This document shows, one piece after another, positions 12,499 through 23,091 of a DNA stretch of 64,000 nt. The stretch is taken from assembly GCA_018105865.1 (NCBI GenBank), contig CM030842.1, positions 17,617,915-17,681,914 on the forward strand, given 5' to 3'. Positions within the stretch are counted from its first letter, which is position 1; each line of letters begins with the position of its first letter. This DNA comes from Metaphire vulgaris (Eukaryota > Annelida > Clitellata > Crassiclitellata > Megascolecidae). The notes under the pieces were generated by a model, which saw only the letters and a list, made by a program, of their open reading frames with translations, did no database searches and had not been told where the DNA came from. Both the position numbers and the translations under genes were made by a program.

Positions 12499-14565
12499 AG
12501 CTCCTGCGGCGTCGGTCGCCTCCACTCCGGCCTCGATGACAATCAACGGACCGTATCTAAGGTTGACGGTCGTAACAACGACCCCGGATGTCCTGTCTAT
12601 GGTGAGAAATTCGGTTGAGTTCAGAAGAGAGTACGAGATTCTTCCGTTCTCTCCCGAATCCTCATCGGTTGCCTTGACGGACAACAGCCAGGCGCCAATG
12701 CCCTGATTCTCCTCGGACGAAATCTCGTACAAGTCTCGTTCAAATCTCGGACTGTTGTCGTTTTCGTCGAGAACCACTATGGAGAAATTGCGCCCGAAGA
12801 CGAGCGAGGAGGAGGAGGAGGAGGATCCCATTGGCAGTTGATCGTCACTTCGTATAAGTCACGTGATTCGCGGTCAATCGTTGCTGCCGTGACGACGGTG
12901 AATGACGTCGGAGTGATTGGATTGAGTCGAAAGACGCCACCTGGCGACGACAGATGGCACACGGTCTGTCTGTCGAAACTACGGTCTGGGTTGGAAACGT
13001 GGACGTAGGCTATCGGTGTGTCCAACGGACAGTTCTCCGTCACCTCTGCCACTCCTGACACAGTCTGCGTGACGATGCTGATGTCAGGCGGGGTGTTCAA
13101 AAAGTCCGCAACCTTGACTAAAACCTTCAGAAAACATTCACGCAATGAAGCTAATGGTAGCAACTTCGAGTAATGTTAACACTGTAATTAATTGATTAAT
13201 GAATAAACCGATCAGTGTTCAACACAAATTAACCCCTTAACTGGGGATCCCGGATATATCCGTCCATTTTACATTGAGCTACGGTTCAGCATTAATGCAT
13301 TTTACGTTATCAGCATTTCATATTAGATTTAGTGCAAGTGTTCTAAATTGATCGGTGAATGGACTTTGTTGTCTATTAAACCAAAGATCAGATTGATAAA
13401 CATTTGTAAAAAATTGTTTAACGAAATCTCCAGTGCATGGTTGGTCTTTTAGATGTCTATAATAATTAATCTAAAGAGGATACGCTGTTTATATGTTTAA
13501 AGAAAAGTTTGGCAAAGACCGCGAATGATTCCATCCATATACCTTGGTAATGCTTTTTCTGGACACCGTTCCTTTATCCTCGGCTTGTATTTGAATCGAA
13601 TATTGTGCCACATTCAATAGGCTGATTGGTCTCGTGACGTACAATTCCCCAGAGTCATTCGTCACAGCAAACAGGTTGCCGTAGGCTGAGGTCGTCTGGG
13701 AGGCGATCGAATAGACGACCTGTCCATTGCGTCCGGAGTCTCGGTCGTCTGCGTGGACGCCGAGCACCGACTGACCAGGAGACAGACTTCGAAAAACGGT
13801 GACATTATAAGCGCCTCTGTCGAACACAGGTGCGTTGTCGTTCACATCCTCCACGGACACAGTCACCAAGAGAACACCTGTCCTAGGAGGAATTCCTCCG
13901 TCAAAGGCGATCACCTTCAAGGTGTAGTTTGGAGATGTCTCATAATCTAATCGTTTCTTTAGCACCAGAAACAGTTCACCTGTGTCGCCAGGTGTCGTGT
14001 TCGTCAAACCAAAGGCGTCAGAATCCGGAGAAATCTCATACCGCTGCAGTCCAAAATCCCCGAAATCTGGATCTTCGGCGGACGGAAGTAGAATTCCAGT
14101 GACTTCCGGTCTTGCGTCTTCCGTGATGCTGACCGTAACAGAGGGACGAGGGAACTCCGGCGAATGGTCGTTGATGTCTTCGATTTCAATCGTCACCTGG
14201 AAGACGTCGAAGAGTTCCGTTGTCACTTCGAACTGAACGGAACAAGTCTCGCTTCTCGACAGACAAATGGATTCTCTGTCGACGGAGACATTTGTCCAGA
14301 GCGCACCGGATGTTTGGTTTACGAAGAAAAATCCGACCGGAAGTCGAGGACTTGGAACGACGTGGAACCTGGAATCGGCTGAAATGTCTCCGAGGTAGAC
14401 AGGAGGAGTCAACTCCTCACGAAGTCTAAAGCGAAGCCTCGTCACAGTTGACGCGCAAAAGACGGCGTTGAAGACGACGACGAAGACAAGAACGAAAACG
14501 AGGCTTCTGAAAGAGAGGCTAATCATCGTCGCTTGGATGTCGGATTCTGCTGACGGTCTCTCCAT
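10682..14565 (-). CDS. Protocadherin, seven cadherin repeats, one frame break
   Basis: Four exons on the minus strand: 14565-13543, 13124-11564, 11498-11399 and 10888-10682, about 963 residues once one base is added. A signal peptide (SLVFVLVFVVVFNAVFCA) is followed by seven extracellular cadherin repeats, shown by calcium-binding linkers DINDHSPEF, DVNDNAPVF, DENDNSPRF and NVNDFPPVF; the last repeats are degenerate. Next come a transmembrane helix (VSALVLFIVCAAKRWR) and a tail rich in Ser, Pro and Asp that ends in a run of aspartates and a Tyr. Repeat 5 carries a polyglutamine loop from a CTG/CAG tract at about 12468-12495. The long exon changes frame at about 12830, by a CTC/GAG repeat; one missing base explains both the frame and the splice phases. 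Intron 1 holds half a TTAA-type element. It is a homophilic cell-adhesion receptor, probably neural. Confidence 0.9.
10930..11012. repeat. AT-rich simple repeat
   Basis: Runs of TATATA inside the last intron of the protocadherin gene. A further AT block lies at 11071-11090. Confidence 0.9.
13229..13287. repeat. Half copy of TTAA-type MITE
   Basis: Starts TTAACCCCTTAACTGGGGAT and runs to ACATTGAGCTACGG, then loses similarity. It lies in intron 1 of the protocadherin gene. Confidence 0.65.
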
Positions 14566-14659
14566 TGTGTGTGTGCGTTCTTTTGCTTCTTTCTTCTGTT
14601 CTTTAAGAGAAGACGTTCGAAACGTCGTATCCTTCTACTGTAATAGGACCTAAGAAACA

Positions 14660-15176
14660 GCAAACATCTCCACTGGAGAAACTCCACTTTCAAAAGCTTC
14701 TCTAACAGAAAAAGAGAAAGTCAGTCATTGAGATTTTCTTGAATTTTTGCTATTTTTGATGGAATAAAACCCACTTAATCACAAGTTGCTTTTATCCTAT
14801 GTTTAGTCATAACTGTGCGTTATTTGGTACTCTTAATAACGAAACACTAAGAGCTAATCTGTTCTAAATGTAAGTAGAACTAAGAATGTTTTCCTCTTGA
14901 CCTACGAACCCATCCTTGCATTTCACTTCCGCCTCTGAATGGGAGCGAGCCTCCATTGGTTGACCCTTGGAACAAAACGCTGAGTCTAACGGATGTTGTC
15001 TTAGACTAGAGGATAGATTCGATCGCACTGCAGACCACAGACGACAGAAAGTCATATTGGGAAATTATTCTGTAATTAAAGTCTCTGGAAGTTTCAGCTG
15101 CATTTCCATTCTGATGCTCTTCGTCTTCTTAATCGGTCAACTGTCAGCTTCAATGGCGTTCATTGATTGGAACGAC

Positions 15177-15262
<86 letters not shown>

Positions 15263-15660
15263 TTCATAGCGAAGGTGTTCTGGTCATTTGGTTATAATAG
15301 ACGGCGTATTAATTATAAAGACCGTTGTCATGCTTTGTGCTCGTTCAATTGGGCTTTGAAACGGAAGCAACTGAAATTTCATGCGTTTTCCTTCTTCCTT
15401 CTCTCTTGGGATATAAATATAGAAATTCTGTAATAAACGGATCTCTAGAATAGATCCTCTTCACCAGATGCGGCTCACTCTGGTGGAGCAATCAAACTGA
15501 TCGAAATTCCAGTGTTAGTGGATTGTTTTCAATCACTGATCGTTGAATCTATTGTTGATATTGAGTCTGATCACGTGACTTTCATTTAACCTCTGATGCA
15601 GAAGAAGTCAAATGAGAATTGAGAAAGTTTAAATAAGATGCTGTAAACTTAGTGAAACTT
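14660..15660. other. Intergenic stretch upstream of the protocadherin
   Basis: No supported exon. It holds a GA/GAAA purine repeat at 15181-15260. The promoter of the minus-strand protocadherin is expected here, but no clear TATA box was found. Confidence 0.5.
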
Positions 15661-15662
15661 AC

Positions 15663-15972
15663 TCTGCTGATGTAGTCTATAAAACAGTTGATGTTCGTTT
15701 CAAATATTCCGTCACGAACTCTATTATCAGGATCGTTATATTACTGTCCGCTGTCCGAGTGGACACGGGTAGTTTGACTTCGTCATAAGCATATCTTCTG
15801 AGCGTAGCTGCGGGCAAATCAGACGACGATTGCTAATGAGGGTCGGCTGCACATTTTCTCTCACCACAGAGCACAGAGTTTCCTCCTGGGGCGGCCATCC
15901 AGTCATTTGAAATTCACGCTGACAACCGACAGTCAACCAGAAGAAGAGACTCATCAGAGGCAGGCAATGCAT
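15663..15972 (-). CDS. Possible first exon of an unrecognised secreted protein
   Basis: The ATG at 15972 opens MHCLPLMSLFFWLTVGCQ, a plausible signal peptide, followed by a cysteine-containing segment ending SNYPCPLGQRTV. The frame then stops, but the +1 frame continues DPDNRVRDGIFETNINCF to IDYISR and a good GTAAGT donor at 15662. One surplus base near 15738 would join them, like the other single-base breaks in this window. No partner exon was identified and the family is not recognised. Confidence 0.3.
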
Positions 15973-16045
15973 CCACCGAAAAGAATCATTATATTATAAA
16001 TGGCTCCACGTCTTTAAGGTGAAAATTTCTCACTACACGTTCAGT

Positions 16046-16150
<105 letters not shown>

Positions 16151-16247
16151 CGTAGAACGAATTAAATGTTTTAAACCTGCATTTCTAACATTTCTAATGA
16201 AAGCATTGGTGCTGTGCGTTCAGATGCGCCATCAACGAAGCGTTTTG

Positions 16248-16325
16248 AATGAATGAATGAATGAATGAATGAATGAATGAATGAATGAATGAATGAATGA
16301 ATGAATGAATGAATGAATGAATGAA
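16248..16325. repeat. (AATG)n microsatellite
   Basis: About 19 copies of a four-base unit. It has no unique spacers, so it is not a CRISPR array. Confidence 0.95.
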
Positions 16326-16999
16326 CGAAGAGGTGTTGTAGAGATGAAAGTGAGCTGGAACATTCATTCATCAACAATGGATTTAGAATAACTGCGATGT
16401 AAGTCGACGGAATCGAAGGCATTTTCACTATTCCCATCTGAAGTGCTCCCTGTGCATCCCCAGTAACTGCAATGAACTTTACAACTTTTTATGATACTTC
16501 GTTGTGTTCAGATTCTGATCACTTGGTTTAGACTTAAGAGCCAACTCACACAGCAGTCACTTGTCTATTTGCCTATTTTCCTATTTTCTTATTTGTCTAG
16601 TTGCCTATTTGTCTATTTGTCTATTTTTCTAGTTAGTCTGTGGTCAGAATTTGCAATTAGTGAATAAAATATGTGAGCCATATTGCTCAATTTATAACAT
16701 TAGCCTTAAAATAGAAATAATTCTATTTTGCATTACAGATAAAAAATTGTAGAAGAATAGCATTTGGCGTCCATTTCAGAACTCTTTCTAGCGTTCATTT
16801 GCCGACGAAGAACCTATTTATTTATTCGAACGGGAATATCTGCTGACAACTGTCGGTTAAATTTCTCATTTGCTTAGAATTCAGTCATCAAAAGCTCAAG
16901 TCCTGATAAACAACTGGATAATTATAGCATCCTAATCATCGAATGGGGGATAAACAACGCCATTGTCTAGTGAATTAGTCATAATCTTATGTTTACGAC

Positions 17000-17030
<31 letters not shown>

Positions 17031-17989
17031 GACAGACATAGACAGAGACAGACAGAGAGAGAGACTTTGGCTATTTTAGCTCATCAGTTCATTTCCTCTT
17101 TGTCTTTCTCTGTTGCGCATTTTTTGCGAACGTCTCTCCTTCATCATCATCACAAGGGCAACTAACGTGTGGCTTACTGTGGGGCCATTGATATCATAGA
17201 AAATATCTCTGCTGAAAAAAGATATCGAATCGATCGATGTATCTGTGTATCAGGCCTACAGCTGATGATATGAAAGTGCTTAATTAGATTTATTGACAGG
17301 ATCTCCTACAGAGTAAGCCCTGCTGTCTCGACCACTGATAGTAGTTATAGATTTAAGCGTTGAAATGAGTCTCTAGTGAATTCTATGATAATTATACCTT
17401 GGCTTATGGTTGGTTGGCTGACTGCATTGCCTCTGTCTATTCACGGGATATATTAGCGTCACCGGGACTGTAATTTCTCTAGCGCATAATTATTACATCG
17501 ACGTCATGTCACGTGACTGACTTTGTAATTCGCCGAGGTCATGATTCTCTGACGCCACCTGGTGAGAAAACAAACAGTTTAGAGTCCGATTTTATTTTAT
17601 TTAGAGTCCCTGTGATGCTTTTCGTCCAATAACGATATCTGGTAATTAACCGGCATTTTGATCACGTGATGATGCAGATGGCGCCACAGGTGAATTATTC
17701 GGGTTCCAGTTGGTCAGATGAGTTCAAAGACAAAGCAAGAGATTGGAATTGTTATTTCATCTGACCAGTTGGCTGTCAATTCTATATTTAAAACCAGATT
17801 CTCTTATAACTGTAGAGGCGGGGGTAGGGGGAGGGAGGCAAAGGAAAAGCACTGCTACGTCAAGGAGCTAATCAGACGCCAACTCACCTGCGAGGCTCCA
17901 GGTGTGCTGCGTCGTCTGGTCCTTGGTTCACTTCGGGAAGGATTATTAAGAGGTGCTTTGATGGAAACTTATCTCGTTCGGCCCAGATG

Positions 17990-18015
17990 CAGCAGCAGCA
18001 GCAGCAGCAGCAGCA

Positions 18016-18054
<39 letters not shown>
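17990..18054. repeat. (CAG)n(CGG)n tract
   Basis: CAG triplets switch to CGG/CGC triplets, open in several frames on both strands. About 500-560 bases upstream of the TATA box at 18554. Confidence 0.9.
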
Positions 18055-18055
<1 letters not shown>

Positions 18056-18553
18056 AGGGAGTGGCCTCCGCCTATGACAACTGGGAATTCATTTCCGACT
18101 CTCGGTGATAATCCTTCCGAAAAGCTCTCAGACACAAAATGCGGGGCAAAGAACCACTCCCTTAAACCGTTCGCTGATCCAATCCGTCATCCGTCGTCGT
18201 CTCTTATTAACTCTCAATCGAGATCTGAATGATTCGCCGGAGCCAATTGCCTTCGTAATCCGCGCTATCTTTCCTTCGTATCGCAGACGACGGCGGTTGA
18301 ATCGTTAATAAGAACTTCATTAAAAGTCCCACTCTGTCGCGTTCTGCTTCCAGTTCTCGGTCAACCGTCGGACTGGTTCCAAGTGGAAACCGCTTCACAG
18401 CGATGACTTCGATTGACGGCAAAGCGATGGGGCGGTCGAAGACCTCCGTTGAGAGACTTCGATGACCTTCTTCCGTCTGAGACTTAGCGCAGGCAACATT
18501 TTGTGCAAGTGGTCAGCAGATAAACACGCTAGAGGGTAATCTGGTGCAGCGCT

Positions 18554-18561
18554 ATATAAAG
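18554..18561 (+). promoter_or_regulatory. TATA box of the secreted-peptide gene
   Basis: TATATAAA within GCGCTATATAAAGG, about 160 bases before the ATG at 18718. A transcription start near 18585 with a 5' UTR of roughly 130 bases would fit. Confidence 0.65.
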
Positions 18562-18717
18562 GAAGAGTTTTCTCAGCGAATTAACAGAACCAGGAAACGG
18601 CTGACGCTTTGCAGTCTCTGAACGATAAGACTGAGATTAAGGATATTGGAAGAAATAGTCTTTGAGAGGTTCTTATAATTATAGTCTTTTATTAAGTAGA
18701 GAACCGACTGAAGAGAG

Positions 18718-18904
18718 ATGGCTGCTGGTCTGAGGTTGCTCTGCTTTGTCTCGGTCGTTGCCTGTGTTGTCCAGGTGTTGATCCCTGGAAAATCGGTGGA
18801 AGCGACTTCTTCTTTCGCTCTTTCAAGTCAAGACCAATCGTACGACGACGCTGGTAAGTCAGTGAATTACATATTACGATTACATATTACTCTCTTACCT
18901 GCGA

Positions 18905-18942
<38 letters not shown>

Positions 18943-20101
18943 TGACAGAGAATGACGGGAAATTAGACAGAATACTCTCAGCTGAATCAGGGACAATCTC
19001 TCATTAAATTGTTTTCATCAATTTCATCAATCTATAACAGACCCATATTCTGATGAATTATTTTAAGCCCAATAATAATAATACTAAGCACCCATCGCAT
19101 CTTCATTAAAAGCGCACGCAACCTCCTCAGCGTCTGACATATTAGCATAGGCTTTCGTCTGGTCTTCTCTACTTTGGCCAGAGAGAGTCAGTTGAGATCT
19201 CAACCACTTCCCTGGAGTTTCTCTCTCTTTCCTTAGGTTTAATCGGAGAGTTTCAATCGAATCCGAAGGTGATTTCGTCACCGGAAGACTCTGACGTCAC
19301 GATGGACGCTTTCGAGAATGACGTCGAAAAGCAAAGACCCTGTAACAAGAAGGTTCTTCGAATCGTATCGGTGCCGTGTGAGGAGACTGTCGCGAAGAAT
19401 TCCAAACAACTTTTGGACGACAGGAGATCACGTGACATCTCAGAACAACGAAGACAACGGATGAACAACGACGCTCCTGTCGTTGTCCTCGGGAGAGCGA
19501 CTTCTTTCAACGAAGGTTGATTCTATTCTTTAAGAAAGAGTTTCTGTCAATTACGAAAGTATATATAAGAGCCAATGCATGTTAGAAACACTCCTCAGTA
19601 GTCTATGATTAATTATTATTCATCTGTGAAATGATTAAATGAAAAGTTGTTAGGCAACAACGCAACAGATCTTCTATATTTAAATCGGTCTAACTTTATA
19701 CGACTAATAAAAGATATCATCATAATGTACTTCCACGGCCCCGTTTATATCGTATCAGAAAAATGGATGGTAACACTTTGTACCAAATGACAGCCTCGTA
19801 AATATAAATGCAGCCACCTATTTTCAACCTAATAATTTTTAACCTCTCAATTAGAGGGATTAGACCCCGCGCACCAAGTAAATCTGAAAATGAACTGAAA
19901 AGATTATTTCTCTATTGATGACGTCATTGAAACATGAATTGATTAATGTCTTCATGCTTCTTCGAAGGGTCAGACGACAGAAACCTAGAAACAAATCAGC
20001 TGAAAGCGAAGAGATCGGAAAGAACTTCGTCGATTCTTCCTCCGTGGAAGGAATTCTGTCGGATGCTGGGAAGAAACGGATGCGGAAGATACATGCGCTG
20101 A
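18718..20101 (+). CDS. Secreted peptide precursor, candidate neuropeptide
   Basis: Three phase 1 exons: 18718-18853 (donor GTAAGT), 19237-19515 (donor GTTGAT, weak) and 19968-20101, giving 182 residues. The N-terminus (MAAGLRLLCFVSVVACVVQV...) is a clear signal peptide. The middle exon is acidic and basic with one cysteine pair (RPCNKKVLRIVSVPCEE). The last exon gives a basic KAKR site followed by a C-terminal peptide ending WKEFCRMLGRNGCGRYMR and the stop, so cleavage would release a peptide with one disulfide ring of seven residues. That layout resembles short cyclic neuropeptide precursors; the family was not identified. A different acceptor phase would instead give a charged, non-peptide C-terminus through 20214. 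A TATA box lies upstream and AATAAA at about 20353 downstream. Confidence 0.6.
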
Positions 20102-20352
20102 CGACGGAGGAGGAGGAGGAGGAGGAGTCCCACTGCCTCTGGGTGCGATCACGTGATCGATCTCACGTGACTGGGTTTCTTAGTCGAAGAAATACATTTG
20201 AAAAGGACATCTAATCTCTTTAATTCATTTGAAAGCTGTTAAGACGCAATTGAATCACTCTTTGTTCTTCAAGTTCTGCGATTATGTACTACAAGGACGT
20301 AAATCCATTGTCCAAAAATACAAATGCTTTTACCAGAGATCGAATAGCCAAA

Positions 20353-20358
20353 TAAAAG
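20353..20358 (+). terminator. Poly(A) signal of the peptide precursor
   Basis: AATAAA in GCCAAATAAAAGTA, about 250 bases after the predicted stop. Confidence 0.5.
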
Positions 20359-20399
20359 TATTTTAAAAGACACGATTTCGTTTTTATTGTGTAAAATTC

Positions 20400-21600
20400 G
20401 TGTACGCTGTATACAATTTGCCTTATAAAGATGTAAAATAATCGATTAATCATATATAGTCTTCGGCAGCTATGGTGAGAATTCGTACCTCAGCCGCATA
20501 GATGCGAATGTATCTCCTGCTTTTAGGCATCGCCACCGAAGCAGTGACTAACAGTCTTAAATTTAATTAAATCTTGTAAATGGCGTTCCTTTGCATTCGC
20601 ACTCTCCTCCGTCAAACTCATTATGGGCTAAATAGATGTCGACTACTATAGACCTTGCTGATCTGTGCGTATTTCCTGATGGTATTGTGCAGAATCTTAG
20701 AAACAGCAAAAATTATCATTAGAAGACTTTTACAAGTATACTGGTTTTTCCCATAAGTCAGTCATAATGTGATGCCTAATTTATTTATAATTAGTAACAA
20801 ACTGTTGCGATTTAAGTATCAAATCCATGTCCTCCATAATCGGAGCTTGAGAAATTTATTCATTAATTTTCTGGTCTTAAATTTTCACGACCATTGCTTC
20901 TAAAGTACAGTTTACTTGTACATGTATAGGAAGCAATCGACTGATGCCATGGGCGCTATGAAACTGAAAGCGGATAGTAGGCCTACAGGTCTAACTATGG
21001 GCCTAATCCCAATGCACTATACGCTATCGCTAGAAACCAATTTCACATCAGACAGATATAAAGAATGCCTTAAATACGATCTAAAATCTTAAGAAGAGAC
21101 ATTTCATTTGTTCGTTGTAAGCAACATCTGGTCTATGAAGATAGCATCAATTTAAAAACTGACGTAGAACACTGCTACAGGCTAAGAGTGTAAGTCGATT
21201 ATATTAGTCAGACGCAGGCAATAGTGAAAACAGTTTTGGAGATGTGTCCATGAAAACAGTTTGCATTTAGCCGATAGAAAAGTACCCCCTTTTTACTGTC
21301 GTTTCCAGTTAATCAAGATGCACATTGGACGAAGTTTAGGCCAATTGGACAATTTAGAGTAATCGCATAATAAATAATTATCAGCAATTCTCTGCATTTC
21401 AATTTTGCAATCACAATATTAACAAATGAGGAAAAGTTTCTGAAATTCTGCTCTTGTTCTATTAACCTCAAGTTTTAGCTGTACCATTTGAAATAATAAT
21501 AATAATAATTATGCACTTTAATAGCACCATTTCTAATACTCAAGGGTATCAATCGATGGTACCTCAAATCCATCCGCAAAAGAAAGACCAATTCCAGAGA
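20400..21600. other. Intergenic stretch
   Basis: AT-rich DNA with no supported exon, RNA gene or recognised repeat apart from a short AAT run near 21495. Confidence 0.5.
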
Positions 21601-21627
21601 TCAGTCAGAGGGAAAGAGTAAGACCGA

Positions 21628-22290
21628 CTAAGGAGGAAATGCTAATTGGAAGAGATGTGTTTTAAGTCTGGCTCTGAAAATACTCATTGAATTGGAAGAT
21701 CTGACAGCCAGAGGGAGAGAATTCCGGATTTTTGACCCAGCAATAGAAAATGCTCTCTTGCCAGTTTCAGTGTTGGTTCTAAGCAAGGCGTGATTTGTAG
21801 GGAGAAGGGGGAATCTTCCCCCCACTGCTCAACTGCATCTCCCGGATGGTTTAAACTTACATTTTCCAAAATATTCCAAGTTTGTCAGATCCCCCACTGC
21901 TTTGAAACACAAAGAACTGGTTCTAAGTACATCTAACAATGAATCAGCAAACCTTGTTGAGTGATAATGTTTCGGATGGTTTAAATTAGAGTTTAAATAT
22001 TGAGGTTGGCCAGACTGTAGTATTTTAAAACCCAGGACAACAGTTTTGAATACAATTCTCTGTTCTACCGGCAGTCAGTGTAATATTTGAAGAGCAGGTT
22101 TAATATGATCATGCATACGAGTTTTGCAATGGTCCGGGCAATGGAATTCTGAATCTCCTGAAGCTTTTGCATATTAGATTTGGTCATACCATTGTAAAGG
22201 CATTTGCAATAATCAAGTCTATTGGTGACAAGGGCATTGGCAAGAGGAATCAGATTAAGAGATAGAACGCTGTCCTTTTGGAGAGTTCAA
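21628..22290 (-). mobile_element. LINE (CR1/jockey-like) reverse transcriptase relic
   Basis: Read on the minus strand, 22270-22130 gives ALVTNRLDYCKCLYNG and KLQEIQNSIARTIAKL, the hallmark thumb region after the RT domain of CR1/jockey-type LINEs. Then follow LPVEQRI-FKTVVLGFKILQ-like text and, at 21800-21630, GKRAFSIAGSKIRNSLPL and FRARLKTHLFQLAF, the typical C-terminal end. Frames shift and stops interrupt, so this is a decayed fragment without the palm domain. Confidence 0.75.
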
Positions 22291-22756
22291 ACTTCAATTA
22301 AACTATAAGCTGAACAAATGCAATGTAATACAATGCAAAATAAATTTGTATAGCGCCTCTTCTGAAGAATCATTCAGAAGCGCTCCTGCTGTGATTAAGA
22401 GATAAGTTTTAAGTCGTTTCAAAAATAGGGACATAGAATCATCCGTTGCTAAGTTACGTATATACTGGAGTCAAGAGCATTTCCAGAGGATGGGACCAAC
22501 GGACTCGAAACCTCTCGTTTCAGGAACAAGGAGATCTGTGCTTGTGGTACACTGAGGGAGGAGACCATGGGTTGGGGACCAAAGACATGGCCGACCAAGA
22601 ATATAGCTAAGAGGATGGAGTGGCTCTGATATTAGATAAGAGAGAATGCAACCGCTCTCAAGACACGAAACGTAACTCGGGAGGGAGGGATAAGGCTAAT
22701 GATGTTATCAGGTCCTGTGACACACAGCAATTGCCCTCAGACTGTCAAACGAAGTG

Positions 22757-22812
22757 TGTGTGTGTGACTGTGTGGCTGTGTGTGTGCGTGTGGCTGTGTG
22801 TGCGTTTGTGTT
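22757..22812. repeat. (TG)n-like microsatellite
   Basis: Imperfect TGTG tract with CTG and CGTG interruptions. Confidence 0.85.
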
Positions 22813-23091
22813 GATGTTATATTCATTTCTCTTTCATTTATACGACAGAAGAGAGCGTTTTGCTGTTAGCCCGTGAAAACTTATTTCCCTTTTAAGCCTT
22901 TCTTTGATAGAACAGAAGTCAGCGCATTGGAAACGCCATGAAATCATCATTGCCCTGTGTCTATCGCCATATAGGCCTAGGCCATTGCGTACATTAATCC
23001 TGGCCTAACTCTGTTCTGTATGCTGCAAACAGCTGTGTTTCTCGTTCGAAATTCTAGATTATAACTGCCGAAATATAGAGTTAAACTGATC

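Noticed and set aside
16248..16325. Regular repeat array resembling a CRISPR
   Set aside because: A four-base tandem unit with no spacers, in a eukaryotic context.
18720..20101. Assigning the peptide to the melanin-concentrating hormone, CCHamide or elevenin families
   Set aside because: Ring size and flanking residues do not match any of them; only a four-residue similarity to MCH.
19915..20214. Ninety-nine-codon frame as the last exon of the peptide gene
   Set aside because: Its phase does not fit the donor of exon 2, and its Glu-repeat C-terminus is less like a secreted precursor than the phase 1 reading; retained as the alternative.
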